From Simplicispira lacusdiani (GTDB taxonomy: Bacteria > Pseudomonadota > Gammaproteobacteria > Burkholderiales > Burkholderiaceae_C), in NCBI RefSeq assembly GCF_003604195.1, contig NZ_QXGR01000011.1, positions 1-32,477 of the forward strand: a stretch of DNA of 32,477 bases. The letters run 5' to 3'. The first letter of the stretch is position 1. Each line of letters begins with the position of its first letter. Under the pieces are notes generated by a model that saw nothing but the letters and a program-made list of their open reading frames with translations, was not told where the DNA came from and made no database searches. The position numbers and the translations under genes are program-made. Shown here in pieces: positions 24,587-32,477 of the stretch.

Positions 24587-25462
24587 TCAAACCGCCTGTT
24601 CGGCCCGCGCCAGGAAGGCGTCCACCAGCGCGTAGTGCTCGGGCACGTTGAGCGCGGGCGCGTGGCCGCAGCCGGGCACCTCGATCACCTGCGCCAGGCC
24701 GCGCGCGCCGGGACCGCGCGCGAGCATCTCGGCCGTGGTCTCGCGCAGCACCAGGTCGGAATCCACGCCGCGCAGGCACAGCACGGGGATGTCGAGCCGG
24801 TCGTAGTGGTCCCAGATCAGGTAGTCGTTCGCGTGGTGCGTGAACTGCTGCACCATGGCCGGGTCGTAGTGCGGCGTCACGCGCCCGTCGCTCAAGCGCC
24901 GGGTGGAGGTCTCGGTGAGCCTGCGCCACTGGGCGTCGCTGAGCCAGCCGTAGGGCTTGTAGACCTGCCGGAAAAAGGCTTCGAGCTCCTGCACCGTGTC
25001 GAACGCGGGCGGCTGGCCCGCGTAGGCCTTGATGCGTTCGAGCGCGGCATCGGCCAAGCGCGGCGCGTTGTCGTTGAGCAGCAGGCTGCGGATGCGGCCG
25101 CGCAGTTGCGGCTCGAACAGCCCCGAAGCGCAGACCGTGCCGATGGCGCCGCCCATCGACGTGCCGATCCAGTGCGCCTGCGTGATGCCCAGTTGCGCGA
25201 ACAGGTCCGCCGCGATGCGCGCATAGAAGGCCAGGCGGTATTCCTGCTGCGGGTTGCGGCTCCATTGGCTCAGGCCGCGCCCGACGGTGTCGGGGCAGAT
25301 GACGCGGTAGCGCGGCGCCAGATGCTCGGCCAAGTCGTCCATGTCGCGCCCGGTGCGCGCCAGGCCGTGCCATGCGATCACCACGGGCGCCTCGGGCGCG
25401 CCCCATTCGGTGTAGTGGATTTCGTAACCGGCGCAGGTGGCGTAGCGGGAGGTGGGAGACAT
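24587..25462 (-). CDS. Alpha/beta-hydrolase fold enzyme
   Basis: A 291-residue cytoplasmic hydrolase. The oxyanion HG (32-33, in AWHGLARTG), the nucleophile elbow GTSMGG with Ser102, acid residue Asp236 (or Asp234) in RGVDSDLV and His267 in GCGHAP form a complete triad. A helical cap lies between about residues 135 and 215. There is no signal peptide. The start is ATG 25462 without a strong ribosome-binding site. It is last of the minus-strand cluster, 69 bases after the 3-hydroxybutyrate oligomer hydrolase, so a short-chain ester or lactone linked to that pathway is a reasonable but unproven substrate. A haloperoxidase, epoxide hydrolase or esterase role cannot be excluded. Confidence 0.87.
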   Translation of the reverse strand: MSPTSRYATCAGYEIHYTEWGAPEAPVVIAWHGLARTGRDMDDLAEHLAPRYRVICPDTVGRGLSQWSRNPQQEYRLAFYARIAADLFAQLGITQAHWIGTSMGGAIGTVCASGLFEPQLRGRIRSLLLNDNAPRLADAALERIKAYAGQPPAFDTVQELEAFFRQVYKPYGWLSDAQWRRLTETSTRRLSDGRVTPHYDPAMVQQFTHHANDYLIWDHYDRLDIPVLCLRGVDSDLVLRETTAEMLARGPGARGLAQVIEVPGCGHAPALNVPEHYALVDAFLARAEQAV

Positions 25463-25531
25463 GGTGAAGGGCCTGTGAAACGTGGGGAGGTGCGGCGCGG
25501 CCCGGGGGCCGCGCCTTCCGGTCGATCCGCG

Positions 25532-27652
25532 TCAGTCGGGGATGGCGATGGCCCCCGCGGTGATGGCGATGGCGTCGCCCGCCGCCGCCGTGGCGGCCAG
25601 CGGCGGCACGTTGGCGGCCGTGATAGCCGGCGCGGCTCCCGGCGTGCCGCCGCGCGGCACGGTGCGCACCACCTGACTGGCGGGCAAGGCCTTGCCGCTG
25701 GCGAGGTGGTCGTACACCGCGTCGAGCGCGCGGTTCAGGTAGACGTGCAGCGGCACATAGCGCGAGTCGTAGCCCGGCAGCACCGTGGGCAGGCCGATGA
25801 AGCTGTCGAAATGCTGGGCATTCGTCACCTCCACGTAGCTCAGCTTGCTGCTGCCGCCTTCCACCTTGCGGTTCAGCGCGGCATAGGGGCGCGAGGTGTG
25901 GCTCACGGGCAGCAGGGCATCGGATCGGCCGTGCACGATGATGGCCGGCTTGCCGCGCAGGTTGCCGTTGCGCTGCGTCTCGCGCATGCCGGCCTGCAGC
26001 TTTTTCGCCGTATCGTCGGAGCCGGTGACAAGGTTGCGCAGGCACAGCGCCCCTTCGGTGTTCCAGTCGAAAGTGCCGTTGGACGACATCGACAGGAAAT
26101 CGCGCGCCGCGCCCAGCTTGCCGTTGTTGTTGATGAGCTGCACGCCCCCTGACGGCGGCACGCCATTGCCCGTGGCGAACATGCCGGCCAGCGCGGCCGG
26201 CGCCAGCGGCGCCACGGCCCCGGCCGCCGTGGCACCGGCATAGCTGAAGCCGCAGAGGTGGTCCTTCACGCTGGCGCGTGCGAGCGCGTTGGCGAAGGTC
26301 ACGGAGACGGCGGGCGCCACCTCGAAGGCCGCGTGCGAGGCATGCAGGTCATTGGACTCGGCTTCCCAGCCATAGGCACGCAGCTTCTGCAGCGCCTCTT
26401 CGGCCTGCGCCGCCGTGGTGCTGGCGGTGAGCAGGCCAGCGGCCTTGAGCGAGGCACAGCGGTTCGGTGCGATCGGCAGCGCGGCGCTGGCAAAACCGGC
26501 GGCGAAGGCCGCCGCATAGGGGCTGGACGCCACAGAGGGCGCCAGCGAGGCGCAGGACTGGTACAGATTGGCGTAGGTGGTGAAGTCCACGAGGTTCTTG
26601 CCCGTCACCGCGATGGCGCTGCCGCCGCGCTGCACGCTCACGCCCGCATCGGCTGGCAGTTCCACGGCGGGCTCGGACACCGCCACGCCGCTGATGAGGC
26701 CCTGCGTGTCCTGCTCTGCCGCCGCGATGGCGGCGCCGCCGCCGTTGGAGATGCTCGACGCGATCACGATGGTGTTGGCCGGGGTGAGCGTCTTGAGGCG
26801 CTGGCCGTTGTCGAGCGTGCCGAAGCGTTCGTTGAGCACGTAGTAAGCGAATTCCACCGCCTGCAGCGTGGTCTTGCCCCAGTCCTTCTCGGGGTTCTGG
26901 CCCGAGTGCGCGTGCTTGAAGGCGAAGCGGTGGGGCGTGGCCGTGTTGAAGGCCGCCAGTTCGCTGGCCGAGAGTCCGGCGTTGAACGCCGCGTTCTTGC
27001 CCGCCGCCGTGGCCGTGGCGCGCGTGCCGTCGATCAGCGGCACGGTGTCGTTCATGAGGTCGTGCGGAGCGCCGCCCGTGCCCTTGTCGGAATAGGCCAC
27101 GGCGCAGCCGCGCTTGAGGCCCCATTCGCCCGTGCTGATGCCGCCATAGACACCGCGCGAGCCCGAGGCCGTGGCCGTGATGACGCAGGGCTTCTTGGGG
27201 TCGAAGCCGGCGGGCACCTGCACCATCAGCGTGACGTTCTGGCGCCCGCTGCCGTCGTCGGCGAAGGCGATGTATTCGGTGCCGGCCACCTTGCCCTCGC
27301 CGGCCGTCACGTTGCCCTGCGCGTCCACGTTCGGGCCGTACAGGCTGCCGTAGCCGCCGGCCGCCGTCATGTCGAGCATGGCGCGGTAGTTGGTGTGGAT
27401 GGCCGTGCGGCGCAGCTCGGCCGCCGTGGGCTTGAGCGGGTCGGCATACGCGGGCGGCAGCGGCGAGGCCAGGCCGGTCTTGCCCAGGCCGGCGGTGAGC
27501 AGGTCGTCACTGGCGCCATCGTAGGTGGTGGCCTGGATCGCCCCCAGCCAGGCAGGCTTGGTGTTGAGGCTGGCGCCGCCACCGCCGCCACAGGCGGCCA
27601 GGACGGCGGCGGCCAGTGCGGCCGGAACGAAGGGGCGAATACAGGTCTTCAT
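25532..27652 (-). CDS. D-(-)-3-hydroxybutyrate oligomer hydrolase, lipoprotein
   Basis: A 706-residue secreted enzyme that splits 3-hydroxybutyrate oligomers, products of poly(3-hydroxybutyrate) depolymerase, into monomers. The whole sequence follows the 3HBOH family, including GSRGVYGGISTGEWGLKRG, AVAYSDKGTG and the nucleophile Ser302 in ASSISNGGGAA; HGRSDALLPV and AQHFDSF provide likely Asp and His. A signal peptide ends in the lipobox LAAC (Cys21) followed by a Gly run, so it should be lipid-anchored. GGAGA before ATG 27652 supports the start. It lies 52 bases after livM on the same strand, joining an extracellular or periplasmic oligomer-degrading enzyme to an ABC importer. Its C-terminus is Ala-rich and probably disordered. 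Confidence 0.92.
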   Translation of the reverse strand: MKTCIRPFVPAALAAAVLAACGGGGGASLNTKPAWLGAIQATTYDGASDDLLTAGLGKTGLASPLPPAYADPLKPTAAELRRTAIHTNYRAMLDMTAAGGYGSLYGPNVDAQGNVTAGEGKVAGTEYIAFADDGSGRQNVTLMVQVPAGFDPKKPCVITATASGSRGVYGGISTGEWGLKRGCAVAYSDKGTGGAPHDLMNDTVPLIDGTRATATAAGKNAAFNAGLSASELAAFNTATPHRFAFKHAHSGQNPEKDWGKTTLQAVEFAYYVLNERFGTLDNGQRLKTLTPANTIVIASSISNGGGAAIAAAEQDTQGLISGVAVSEPAVELPADAGVSVQRGGSAIAVTGKNLVDFTTYANLYQSCASLAPSVASSPYAAAFAAGFASAALPIAPNRCASLKAAGLLTASTTAAQAEEALQKLRAYGWEAESNDLHASHAAFEVAPAVSVTFANALARASVKDHLCGFSYAGATAAGAVAPLAPAALAGMFATGNGVPPSGGVQLINNNGKLGAARDFLSMSSNGTFDWNTEGALCLRNLVTGSDDTAKKLQAGMRETQRNGNLRGKPAIIVHGRSDALLPVSHTSRPYAALNRKVEGGSSKLSYVEVTNAQHFDSFIGLPTVLPGYDSRYVPLHVYLNRALDAVYDHLASGKALPASQVVRTVPRGGTPGAAPAITAANVPPLAATAAAGDAIAITAGAIAIPD

Positions 27653-27704
27653 GCGTTTGTCTCCAGGGTGGTTTTATGGGGTTGCACAACCGTCGGGGAA
27701 ACCT

Positions 27705-28778
27705 TCAACCGGGCCGGTGCGCGGCGGCCGCGCGCAGGCGCCCCACCACGCCGGTGGGGAAGTAATAGACCGAGAGCACGAACAGCAGGCCGAGCCAGAG
27801 CAGCCAGCGGTCGGGGGAGAGCAGCGCGGCCAGCCAGGGCAGGCCGGCGGCGGCCTCGTTGCCCAGGCGCAGCAGGTCCTGCAGGTAGCTTTGCGCCACC
27901 AGGAACAGCACGGCGCCGATGGCCGAGCCATAGATCGTGCCCATGCCGCCGATCACCACGATGAGCAGGCAGTCCATCATGATCTCGAAGCTGAGCGAGG
28001 TGTCCGGCCCGTTGTAGCGCAGCCAGAGCGCCAGCATGCAGCCCGCCAGCGTGGCGAACAGCGCCGACAGCACGCTCGACGTGGTGCGGTACACCACCAC
28101 GCGGTAGCCGATGGCCTCGGCGCGGAACTCGTTCTCGCGGATGGCCTGCAGCACGCGGCCGAACGGCGAGTTGACGATGCGCAGCAGCGCCAGCACCAGC
28201 ACCACGGCGGTGACGAACAGCAGGTAGTAGCAGAGCAGGCGCCCGTCGATGCTCACACCCAGGAAGGGCTCCTCGAAAGGCTCGAAACTCGGCGACAGGA
28301 TCTCGGGCACCTTGAAGGTCAGGCCGTCCTCGCCACCCGTGATGTCGGAGAGCTGCGAGGCCAGCGTCTGGAACGCGGCCGCCACGGCCAGCGTGATCAT
28401 GGCGAAGAAGATGGCGCGCACGCGCAGCGAGAACAGGCCCACGGCCAGCGACAGCAGCAGCGACAGCAGCAGCGCGCCGCCCACGCCCACGGCCAGCGCG
28501 CTCCAGGTGGGGCCCATGCGCGTGGTGGCCACGGCGATGCCGTAGGCGCCGATGCCGAAGAACATGGTGTGGGCGAAGCTCACGATGCCGGTGTAGCCCA
28601 GCAGCAGGTCGAAGCTGGCCACGAGCACCACGAACACCAACACCTTGGCCGCCACCGACAGCGCCTTGACGCCAGGGAACAGGAAGGGCGCGAACGCCAG
28701 GCCCAGCAGCACGGCCAGGAGGATGACCGCGAGCCACTTGCTGCGCGGGTAGTCGCCGGAAAGAAGTCGGTTCAGCAT
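27705..28778 (-). CDS. livM: Branched-chain-type ABC transporter permease LivM
   Basis: A 357-residue inner-membrane permease with about eight to ten hydrophobic helices. The conserved LLGYTGIVSFAHTMFFGIGAY motif (LivM family G-x-x-S-x-A/G-H) and the cytoplasmic coupling region AIRENEFRAEAIGYRV are clear. ATG 28778 has AGGAG eight bases upstream and lies 16 bases after livH. It forms the transmembrane channel with LivH. The symbol names the family; the true substrate may not be an amino acid, given the 3-hydroxybutyrate hydrolase next door. Confidence 0.93.
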   Translation of the reverse strand: MLNRLLSGDYPRSKWLAVILLAVLLGLAFAPFLFPGVKALSVAAKVLVFVVLVASFDLLLGYTGIVSFAHTMFFGIGAYGIAVATTRMGPTWSALAVGVGGALLLSLLLSLAVGLFSLRVRAIFFAMITLAVAAAFQTLASQLSDITGGEDGLTFKVPEILSPSFEPFEEPFLGVSIDGRLLCYYLLFVTAVVLVLALLRIVNSPFGRVLQAIRENEFRAEAIGYRVVVYRTTSSVLSALFATLAGCMLALWLRYNGPDTSLSFEIMMDCLLIVVIGGMGTIYGSAIGAVLFLVAQSYLQDLLRLGNEAAAGLPWLAALLSPDRWLLWLGLLFVLSVYYFPTGVVGRLRAAAAHRPG

Positions 28779-28794
28779 GTCAGTCGGCTCCTGT

Positions 28795-29778
28795 TCAGCG
28801 GTTGGCCACGGGATAGACACCCTGGGGGCGCCAGAGCAGCACCGCGACCATGAGCGCGATGTTGGAGAACAGCGCCACCTTGGGCGCCAGGAAGCCGGTG
28901 TAGTTGGCCATCAGGCCCACCAGCAGCGCGCCGATCAAGGCGCCGCCGGTCGAGCCCAGGCCGCCGATGATGATGACGATGAAGATCAGCACGTTGACCT
29001 GCGCGCCCATCTGCGGGATGACGTTCTGCTGGTACAGGCCCCACATCACGCCGCCCAGGCCGGCCAGCGCCGAGCCCACCACGAACACGCCCACGAACAG
29101 GCGCCGAATGCGGTAGCCCAGGCTTTCGACCATCTCGCGGTCCTGCACGCCGGCGCGGATCAAGAGGCCCACCTTGGTGCGCGAGAGCGTCCAGGCCAGC
29201 AGGCCGAACACCACCAGGCCCACGGCCACGGCCACCAGCCGGTATTTCTCGATGGCGGCATCGCCCACCAGCAGCGAGCCGCGCATGCCCTCGGGCAGCG
29301 GCAGCGGAATCTGCTGCGGCCCCCAGATGACCTTGATGAGTTCCTCGCCGATGATCATCCCGCCCATGGTGATGAGGATCTGCTTGAGGTGCTGGCCATA
29401 CACCGGGCGCACGATGAAGCGCTCGAACGCCAGGCCCAGCGCGCCCGCCACCAGCATGGCCACGACCATGGCGGGCAGCACGGCCACGAGGTTGCGCCAC
29501 AGCTCGTTTGATCCCGTCCAGTCGCCCATGGCGCCGAGCACGCTGGTGGCGACGAAGGCGCCCAGCGCGATGAACACGCCATGGCCGAAGTTGAGCACGT
29601 CCATCAGGCCGAACACCAGCGTGAGGCCCGAGGCGATGATGAAGATGATCATGCCCATGGCCAGGCCCGCCACCGTGAGCGTGAGCCAGGTGCTGGGCGA
29701 GCCGATCAGCGGCAGCACGATCAGCGCCAGCAGCGGCACCAGCGCCAGCGGTTTCCAGTCAAAGTCTCGGGCGTTCAT
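28795..29778 (-). CDS. livH: Branched-chain-type ABC transporter permease LivH
   Basis: A 327-residue inner-membrane permease with about eight hydrophobic helices. The family signature GLMDVLNFGHGVFIALGAF near residue 55 and the coupling segment RTKVGLLIRAGVQDREMVESLGYRI are present. It is slightly longer than E. coli LivH (308) because of an extra first helix. It is separated from livF by 95 bases that contain a family A repeat, and from livM by 16 bases. Partner of LivM. Confidence 0.93.
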   Translation of the reverse strand: MNARDFDWKPLALVPLLALIVLPLIGSPSTWLTLTVAGLAMGMIIFIIASGLTLVFGLMDVLNFGHGVFIALGAFVATSVLGAMGDWTGSNELWRNLVAVLPAMVVAMLVAGALGLAFERFIVRPVYGQHLKQILITMGGMIIGEELIKVIWGPQQIPLPLPEGMRGSLLVGDAAIEKYRLVAVAVGLVVFGLLAWTLSRTKVGLLIRAGVQDREMVESLGYRIRRLFVGVFVVGSALAGLGGVMWGLYQQNVIPQMGAQVNVLIFIVIIIGGLGSTGGALIGALLVGLMANYTGFLAPKVALFSNIALMVAVLLWRPQGVYPVANR

Positions 29779-29803
29779 GGCAGGGCCTTTCGCAGGGCTT
29801 GAT

Positions 29804-29860
29804 GTGCTATTTTTTCAATAGCTGCTTGCGCTTTATTCATAATGGCTAGAGGCATATTTG
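29804..29860 (+). repeat. Repeat family A, copy 8 (between livF and livH)
   Basis: GCTATTTTTTCAATAGC (29806-29822) is followed by TGCTTGCGCTTTATTCATAATGGCTAGAGGC. The TAGAGGC end is the commonest form of the 3' block. It lies inside the transporter operon. Confidence 0.7.
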
Positions 29861-29873
29861 TCATAAAACCTCG

Positions 29874-30602
29874 TCAGAGAGCCAGCCCCAGCAGGGACTG
29901 CTGCAGCGCCTCGTCGGCGGCCAGGTCGGCCATGCTGCCGGCGTGCACCACGCGGCCGTTGTCCATCACGGCCACGGCGTCGCCCAGGCGCTTGGCGAAG
30001 TTGATGTTCTGCTCGACCAGCAGGATGGTCACGCCGCTCTTCTTGAGCTGGTCGAAGGCGTCGATCATGTTGTTGATGATGGCCGGCGCCAGGCCCTTGC
30101 TGGGCTCGTCCACGATGAGCAGCTCGCGCGGCTCGACGATGGCGCGGCTCACGGCCAGCATCTGCTTCTGCCCGCCGCTGAGCTTGCCCGCGGGGTGGTT
30201 CCAGAACTTCTCCACGGCCGGGAACAGCTTGAAGATCCACTCCAGCCGGGCCGGGTCCATCTGCCCCGCATGGCTGGCCTTGCGCGCGGCCAGCAGCATG
30301 TTCTCCTTGACCGTGAGGTCGGCGAAGATGCCCATGTTCTCGGGCACATAGGCGATGTTCATGCCGGCGATCTGCGGCGTGTGCAGCGCCGTGATGTCCT
30401 TGCCAGCGAAGGTGATCTGGCCCTGCGAGGCGTTCCACAGGCCCATGATGGTGCGCAGCGTGGTCGTCTTGCCCGCGCCGTTGCGGCCCAGCAGCATGGT
30501 GAGCTGGCCCCTGGGCACGGCCAGGTCGACGCCGTGCAGGATGTGGTACGCCCCGATGTGCGTGTGCACGCCCCTGAGCTCCAGAAGGTTGGTGGTGCTC
30601 AT
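29874..30602 (-). CDS. livF: ABC transporter ATP-binding protein LivF
   Basis: A 242-residue ATPase. Walker A is GRNGAGKTTT, the Q-loop lies in the AYVPENMGIF region, the signature is LSGGQKQMLAVSRA, Walker B is LLIVDEPSKGLAP, and the switch His/Gln region is ILLVEQN. The order and length are typical of LivF. ATG 30602 overlaps the livG stop as ATGA, so the two ATPases are translationally coupled and probably form a heterodimer under LivH-LivM. Confidence 0.94.
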   Translation of the reverse strand: MSTTNLLELRGVHTHIGAYHILHGVDLAVPRGQLTMLLGRNGAGKTTTLRTIMGLWNASQGQITFAGKDITALHTPQIAGMNIAYVPENMGIFADLTVKENMLLAARKASHAGQMDPARLEWIFKLFPAVEKFWNHPAGKLSGGQKQMLAVSRAIVEPRELLIVDEPSKGLAPAIINNMIDAFDQLKKSGVTILLVEQNINFAKRLGDAVAVMDNGRVVHAGSMADLAADEALQQSLLGLAL

Positions 30603-31375
30603 GCGGCCTCCTTGTCTGCGTCCTTGCTCACACCCAGGTAGGCTTCCTGGACCACGGGCGATGCGATCACCTCGGCCGGCAGGCCGTCGGCTACCAGCGT
30701 GCCGTTGGTCAGCACGATGATGCGGTCGGCCAGTTCGCGCACCACGTCCATCTTGTGCTCCACCAGCAGGATGATCTTGGTCTTGTCCTTCTTCAGTTCG
30801 CGGATCAGGTTCAGGATGACGGGCGCCTCGTCGTGGCTCATGCCGGCCGTGGGCTCGTCGAACATGTAGACCTGCGGCTCCAGCGCCATGAGCAGCGCCA
30901 CTTCGAGCTTGCGCTGGTCGCCGTGCGGCAGGCTGGCGACGGGGGTGTCGCGCCGGTCGAGCATGGACACGGACTGCAGAAGCTGCTCGGCGCGCTCGGT
31001 GAGCTGGCGGTGGTCGCTCCAGATGCTCCAGAGGTTCAGCCCCCGGCGGTGCCCGCCCTCGCGCGTGGCCTGCACGGCCAGGCGCACGTTCTCCAGCACC
31101 GTGAGGTTGGGGAACAGGTTGGTGAGCTGGAACGCCCGGCCCAGGCCCGCGTGCGTGCGCTGCGAGACGGACTGCCCCGTCAGGTCGCGCCCGCCCAGCG
31201 ACACGCGGCCGCTGGTCGCCTTGAGCTGGCCGGAGATCAGGTTGAAGTAGGTGGTCTTGCCCGCGCCATTGGGGCCGACGATCGCGGTCAGCGTGCCCGG
31301 CTCGAACGAGCAGGTCACGGCATTCACCGCCACATGGCCGCCGAAGCGGATGGTCAGGTCTTGGGTCGCCAGCAT
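30599..31375 (-). CDS. livG: ABC transporter ATP-binding protein LivG
   Basis: A 258-residue ATPase. Walker A is GPNGAGKTT, the Q-loop lies in GRAFQLTNLF, and Walker B is MFDEPTAGMS with switch His in LLVEHKMD. The signature loop reads LPHGDQRKLEVA rather than the more common LSYGQQRRLEIA; this variant seems to mark a subgroup of LivG proteins. I prefer ATG 31375 for its family-like N-terminus; a GTG at 31393 would add six residues, and neither has an ideal ribosome-binding site. Its stop overlaps livF. Upstream, 235 bases holding two repeats separate it from the binding-protein gene. Confidence 0.92.
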   Translation of the reverse strand: MLATQDLTIRFGGHVAVNAVTCSFEPGTLTAIVGPNGAGKTTYFNLISGQLKATSGRVSLGGRDLTGQSVSQRTHAGLGRAFQLTNLFPNLTVLENVRLAVQATREGGHRRGLNLWSIWSDHRQLTERAEQLLQSVSMLDRRDTPVASLPHGDQRKLEVALLMALEPQVYMFDEPTAGMSHDEAPVILNLIRELKKDKTKIILLVEHKMDVVRELADRIIVLTNGTLVADGLPAEVIASPVVQEAYLGVSKDADKEAA

Positions 31376-31396
31376 CCGGGGTCGAGGCTCCACAAA

Positions 31397-31456
31397 ATTG
31401 AAGAAAAAAGTGCTCCCAGCGCTTGCACGGCAAGCGTTAGCAACTATGAAATCAGT
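31397..31456 (+). repeat. Repeat family A, copy 9 (upstream of livG)
   Basis: AGTGCTCCCAGCGCTTG then CAAGCGTTAGCAACTATG. The AGCGCTTG (31418-31425)/CAAGCGTT (31431-31438) hairpin around CACGG is kept with one G-T mismatch; the GCTAT pair is degenerate. It is in the same orientation as most other copies. Confidence 0.55.
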
Positions 31457-31484
31457 AACAACCGAGCGCTACGATCGCACCGGG

Positions 31485-31606
31485 CGCGGCCCAGGCCAGC
31501 GGCCACCGCGCAAGGGCCGCCCCGCCGCGCTGGTGGCGTCCCCCCCTTCCCGGACCGCGCAGCGAGGCGAGAAGAAGGGGGAAGCGGCGCAGCCGCTCAG
31601 GGGGAT
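31485..31606 (-). repeat. Repeat family B, copy 3 (3' of the cluster's binding-protein gene)
   Basis: On the minus strand it starts five bases after the stop: CCCCCTG, hairpin AGCGGC-TGC-GCCGCT (31597-31583), CTTCCCCCTTCTTCTC tract, a GCTGCGCGG segment, GGAAGGGGGG and the GCGGGGCGGCCCTTGCGCGG block shared with copy 2. The first hairpin differs in sequence from copies 1 and 2 but pairs fully. Confidence 0.8.
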
Positions 31607-31610
31607 GCCC

Positions 31611-32477
31611 TTACCGCTTGTTGCGGATGGGCACGTTCATTTCCTCTGGCTTGATCTCGCGCACCAGCTCGGGCACGCCCCAGGCAAAGGCCGGGTCCAC
31701 CTTGATCTTGAAGTGGTACATGCTCTGCATGGCCTGATGGTCTTCCTTGCGGAAGGTCATCTTGCCCTTGGGCGAGTCGAAGCTCATGCCTTCCATGGTC
31801 TTGATGAGCTTGTTGGTGTTGGTGTCGCCGTTCGTGGCCTTGAGCGCCGTCACCAGCGCCATGGCCGAGCTGAAGCCACCCGCCGTGAAGAAGTCTGGCG
31901 GCGTCTTGAACTGCTTGTAGTGGGCGGCCACCAGCGCCTCGTTCACCGGGTTCTTGGGAATGCCGAAGTAGTAGTAGGTGGCGCCTTCCATGCCCGGGAA
32001 GTTCTTGTAGCTGGCCATCGCCGGCAGAATGTTGCCGCCCGTGGCGATCTCGATGCCGTAGCGCTTGAGGTCCAGATCGGCGATCTTGAACGGGTTGCCC
32101 GCGCCGGCCCAGATGATGAAGATGATCTTGCGGCCCGGCTGGTCCTTGAGCTTGTCGATCAGGCGCTGCGCACCGGCGGTGAAGTCCGTGGTGTTCGTGG
32201 GCAGGTATTCTTCGTGCACGAGCTTGGCGTTCTTCAGCGCGTCCTTGAAGGCCTTCACGCCGTCACGGCCGAAGGCATAGTCCTGCGCCAGCGTGGCCAC
32301 GGTCACGCCGGCCTTGTCGATCGCCACAGCGTTGCTGATGGCGTCCTGGCTGCTGTTGCGGCCCGTGCGGAAGATGTACTTGTTCCACTTCTCGCCCGTG
32401 ATGGCGTCGGCCACGGCGGGCTCGACCAGCAGGATCTTCTTGTATTCCTCGGCCACCGGCAGCAGCGCCAGCGCCAC
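31611..32477 (-). CDS. LivK-type ABC substrate-binding protein (C-terminal part)
   Basis: The last 288 residues of a periplasmic binding protein; the N-terminus and signal peptide lie beyond the right edge, so the GTG at the edge is an internal codon. The visible part covers the second half of lobe 1 and lobe 2: ATLAQDYAFGRDGVKAFKDAL, TTDFTAGAQRLIDKL, IIFIIWAGAGNPFKIADLDL and the C-terminal SFDSPKGKMTFRKEDHQAMQ, all typical of the branched-chain amino acid/amide family. Stop is TAA. It is the first visible gene of the minus-strand cluster feeding LivGFHM, so it is the natural ligand-binding partner of that transporter. Ligand unknown. Confidence 0.9.
   Translation of the reverse strand: MALALLPVAEEYKKILLVEPAVADAITGEKWNKYIFRTGRNSSQDAISNAVAIDKAGVTVATLAQDYAFGRDGVKAFKDALKNAKLVHEEYLPTNTTDFTAGAQRLIDKLKDQPGRKIIFIIWAGAGNPFKIADLDLKRYGIEIATGGNILPAMASYKNFPGMEGATYYYFGIPKNPVNEALVAAHYKQFKTPPDFFTAGGFSSAMALVTALKATNGDTNTNKLIKTMEGMSFDSPKGKMTFRKEDHQAMQSMYHFKIKVDPAFAWGVPELVREIKPEEMNVPIRNKR

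Noticed and set aside
5577..31456. Possible CRISPR array or insertion sequence behind the repeats
   Set aside because: The copies are spread over 26 kb with unrelated flanks, no regular spacers, no cas genes and no transposase ORF.

Overview
This is a GC-rich, densely coded chromosomal window. It is best read as a betaproteobacterium of the order Burkholderiales, most likely family Comamonadaceae (Acidovorax/Alicycliphilus/Comamonas-like). That assignment is an inference from codon use, gene content and two families of short intergenic repeats that I associate from memory with this family; no marker gene fixes the species. I see no rRNA, tRNA, CRISPR array, transposase, prophage or plasmid function. 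No stretch longer than about 270 bases lacks a gene.

Layout. (1) 1-3557: 5' end of etfB, an MscS-type channel translationally coupled to a crotonase-family gene, and an HDAC-like deacetylase, all on the minus strand. (2) 3600-8785: a plus-strand operon of MoxR ATPase, DUF58 protein, TgpA-type transglutaminase and an MltB-like lytic transglycosylase. (3) 8846-10674: an orphan LivK-type binding protein diverging from a small Hsp20. (4) 10765-13300: a minus-strand group of HAD hydrolase, DUF2189 membrane protein, DUF2788 mini-membrane protein and glutathione S-transferase. (5) 13448-16212: a DUF2946 protein and an OprC-like TonB-dependent receptor, probably a copper uptake pair, followed by two intrinsic terminators. 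(6) 16343-22958: a free-standing RusA-like protein, a ferritin-like protein, a short DksA/TraR zinc-finger protein, ferrochelatase, a Lon-family protease and glycerate 2-kinase. (7) 23226-32477: a Tat-type LivK-like binding protein facing a minus-strand cluster of binding protein, LivG, LivF, LivH, LivM, a secreted 3-hydroxybutyrate-oligomer hydrolase and an alpha/beta hydrolase.

The most unusual content lies between the genes. Repeat family A (nine copies, about 50-65 bp) combines a GCTAT...ATAGC inverted repeat with a second AGCGC-type hairpin. Two copies have become textbook intrinsic terminators with different but base-paired stems. One copy lies inside the transglycosylase gene and encodes most of its signal peptide. 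Repeat family B (three copies, about 110-125 bp) always sits 2-6 bases after a stop codon, in the same orientation relative to the gene, with a small hairpin whose stem changes are compensatory.

Gene-level oddities include a crotonase lacking both hydratase glutamates, a Lon-family protease with Arg in place of the Walker A Lys, a RusA-like protein away from any phage, and a branched-chain-type ABC transporter next to a 3-hydroxybutyrate oligomer hydrolase.
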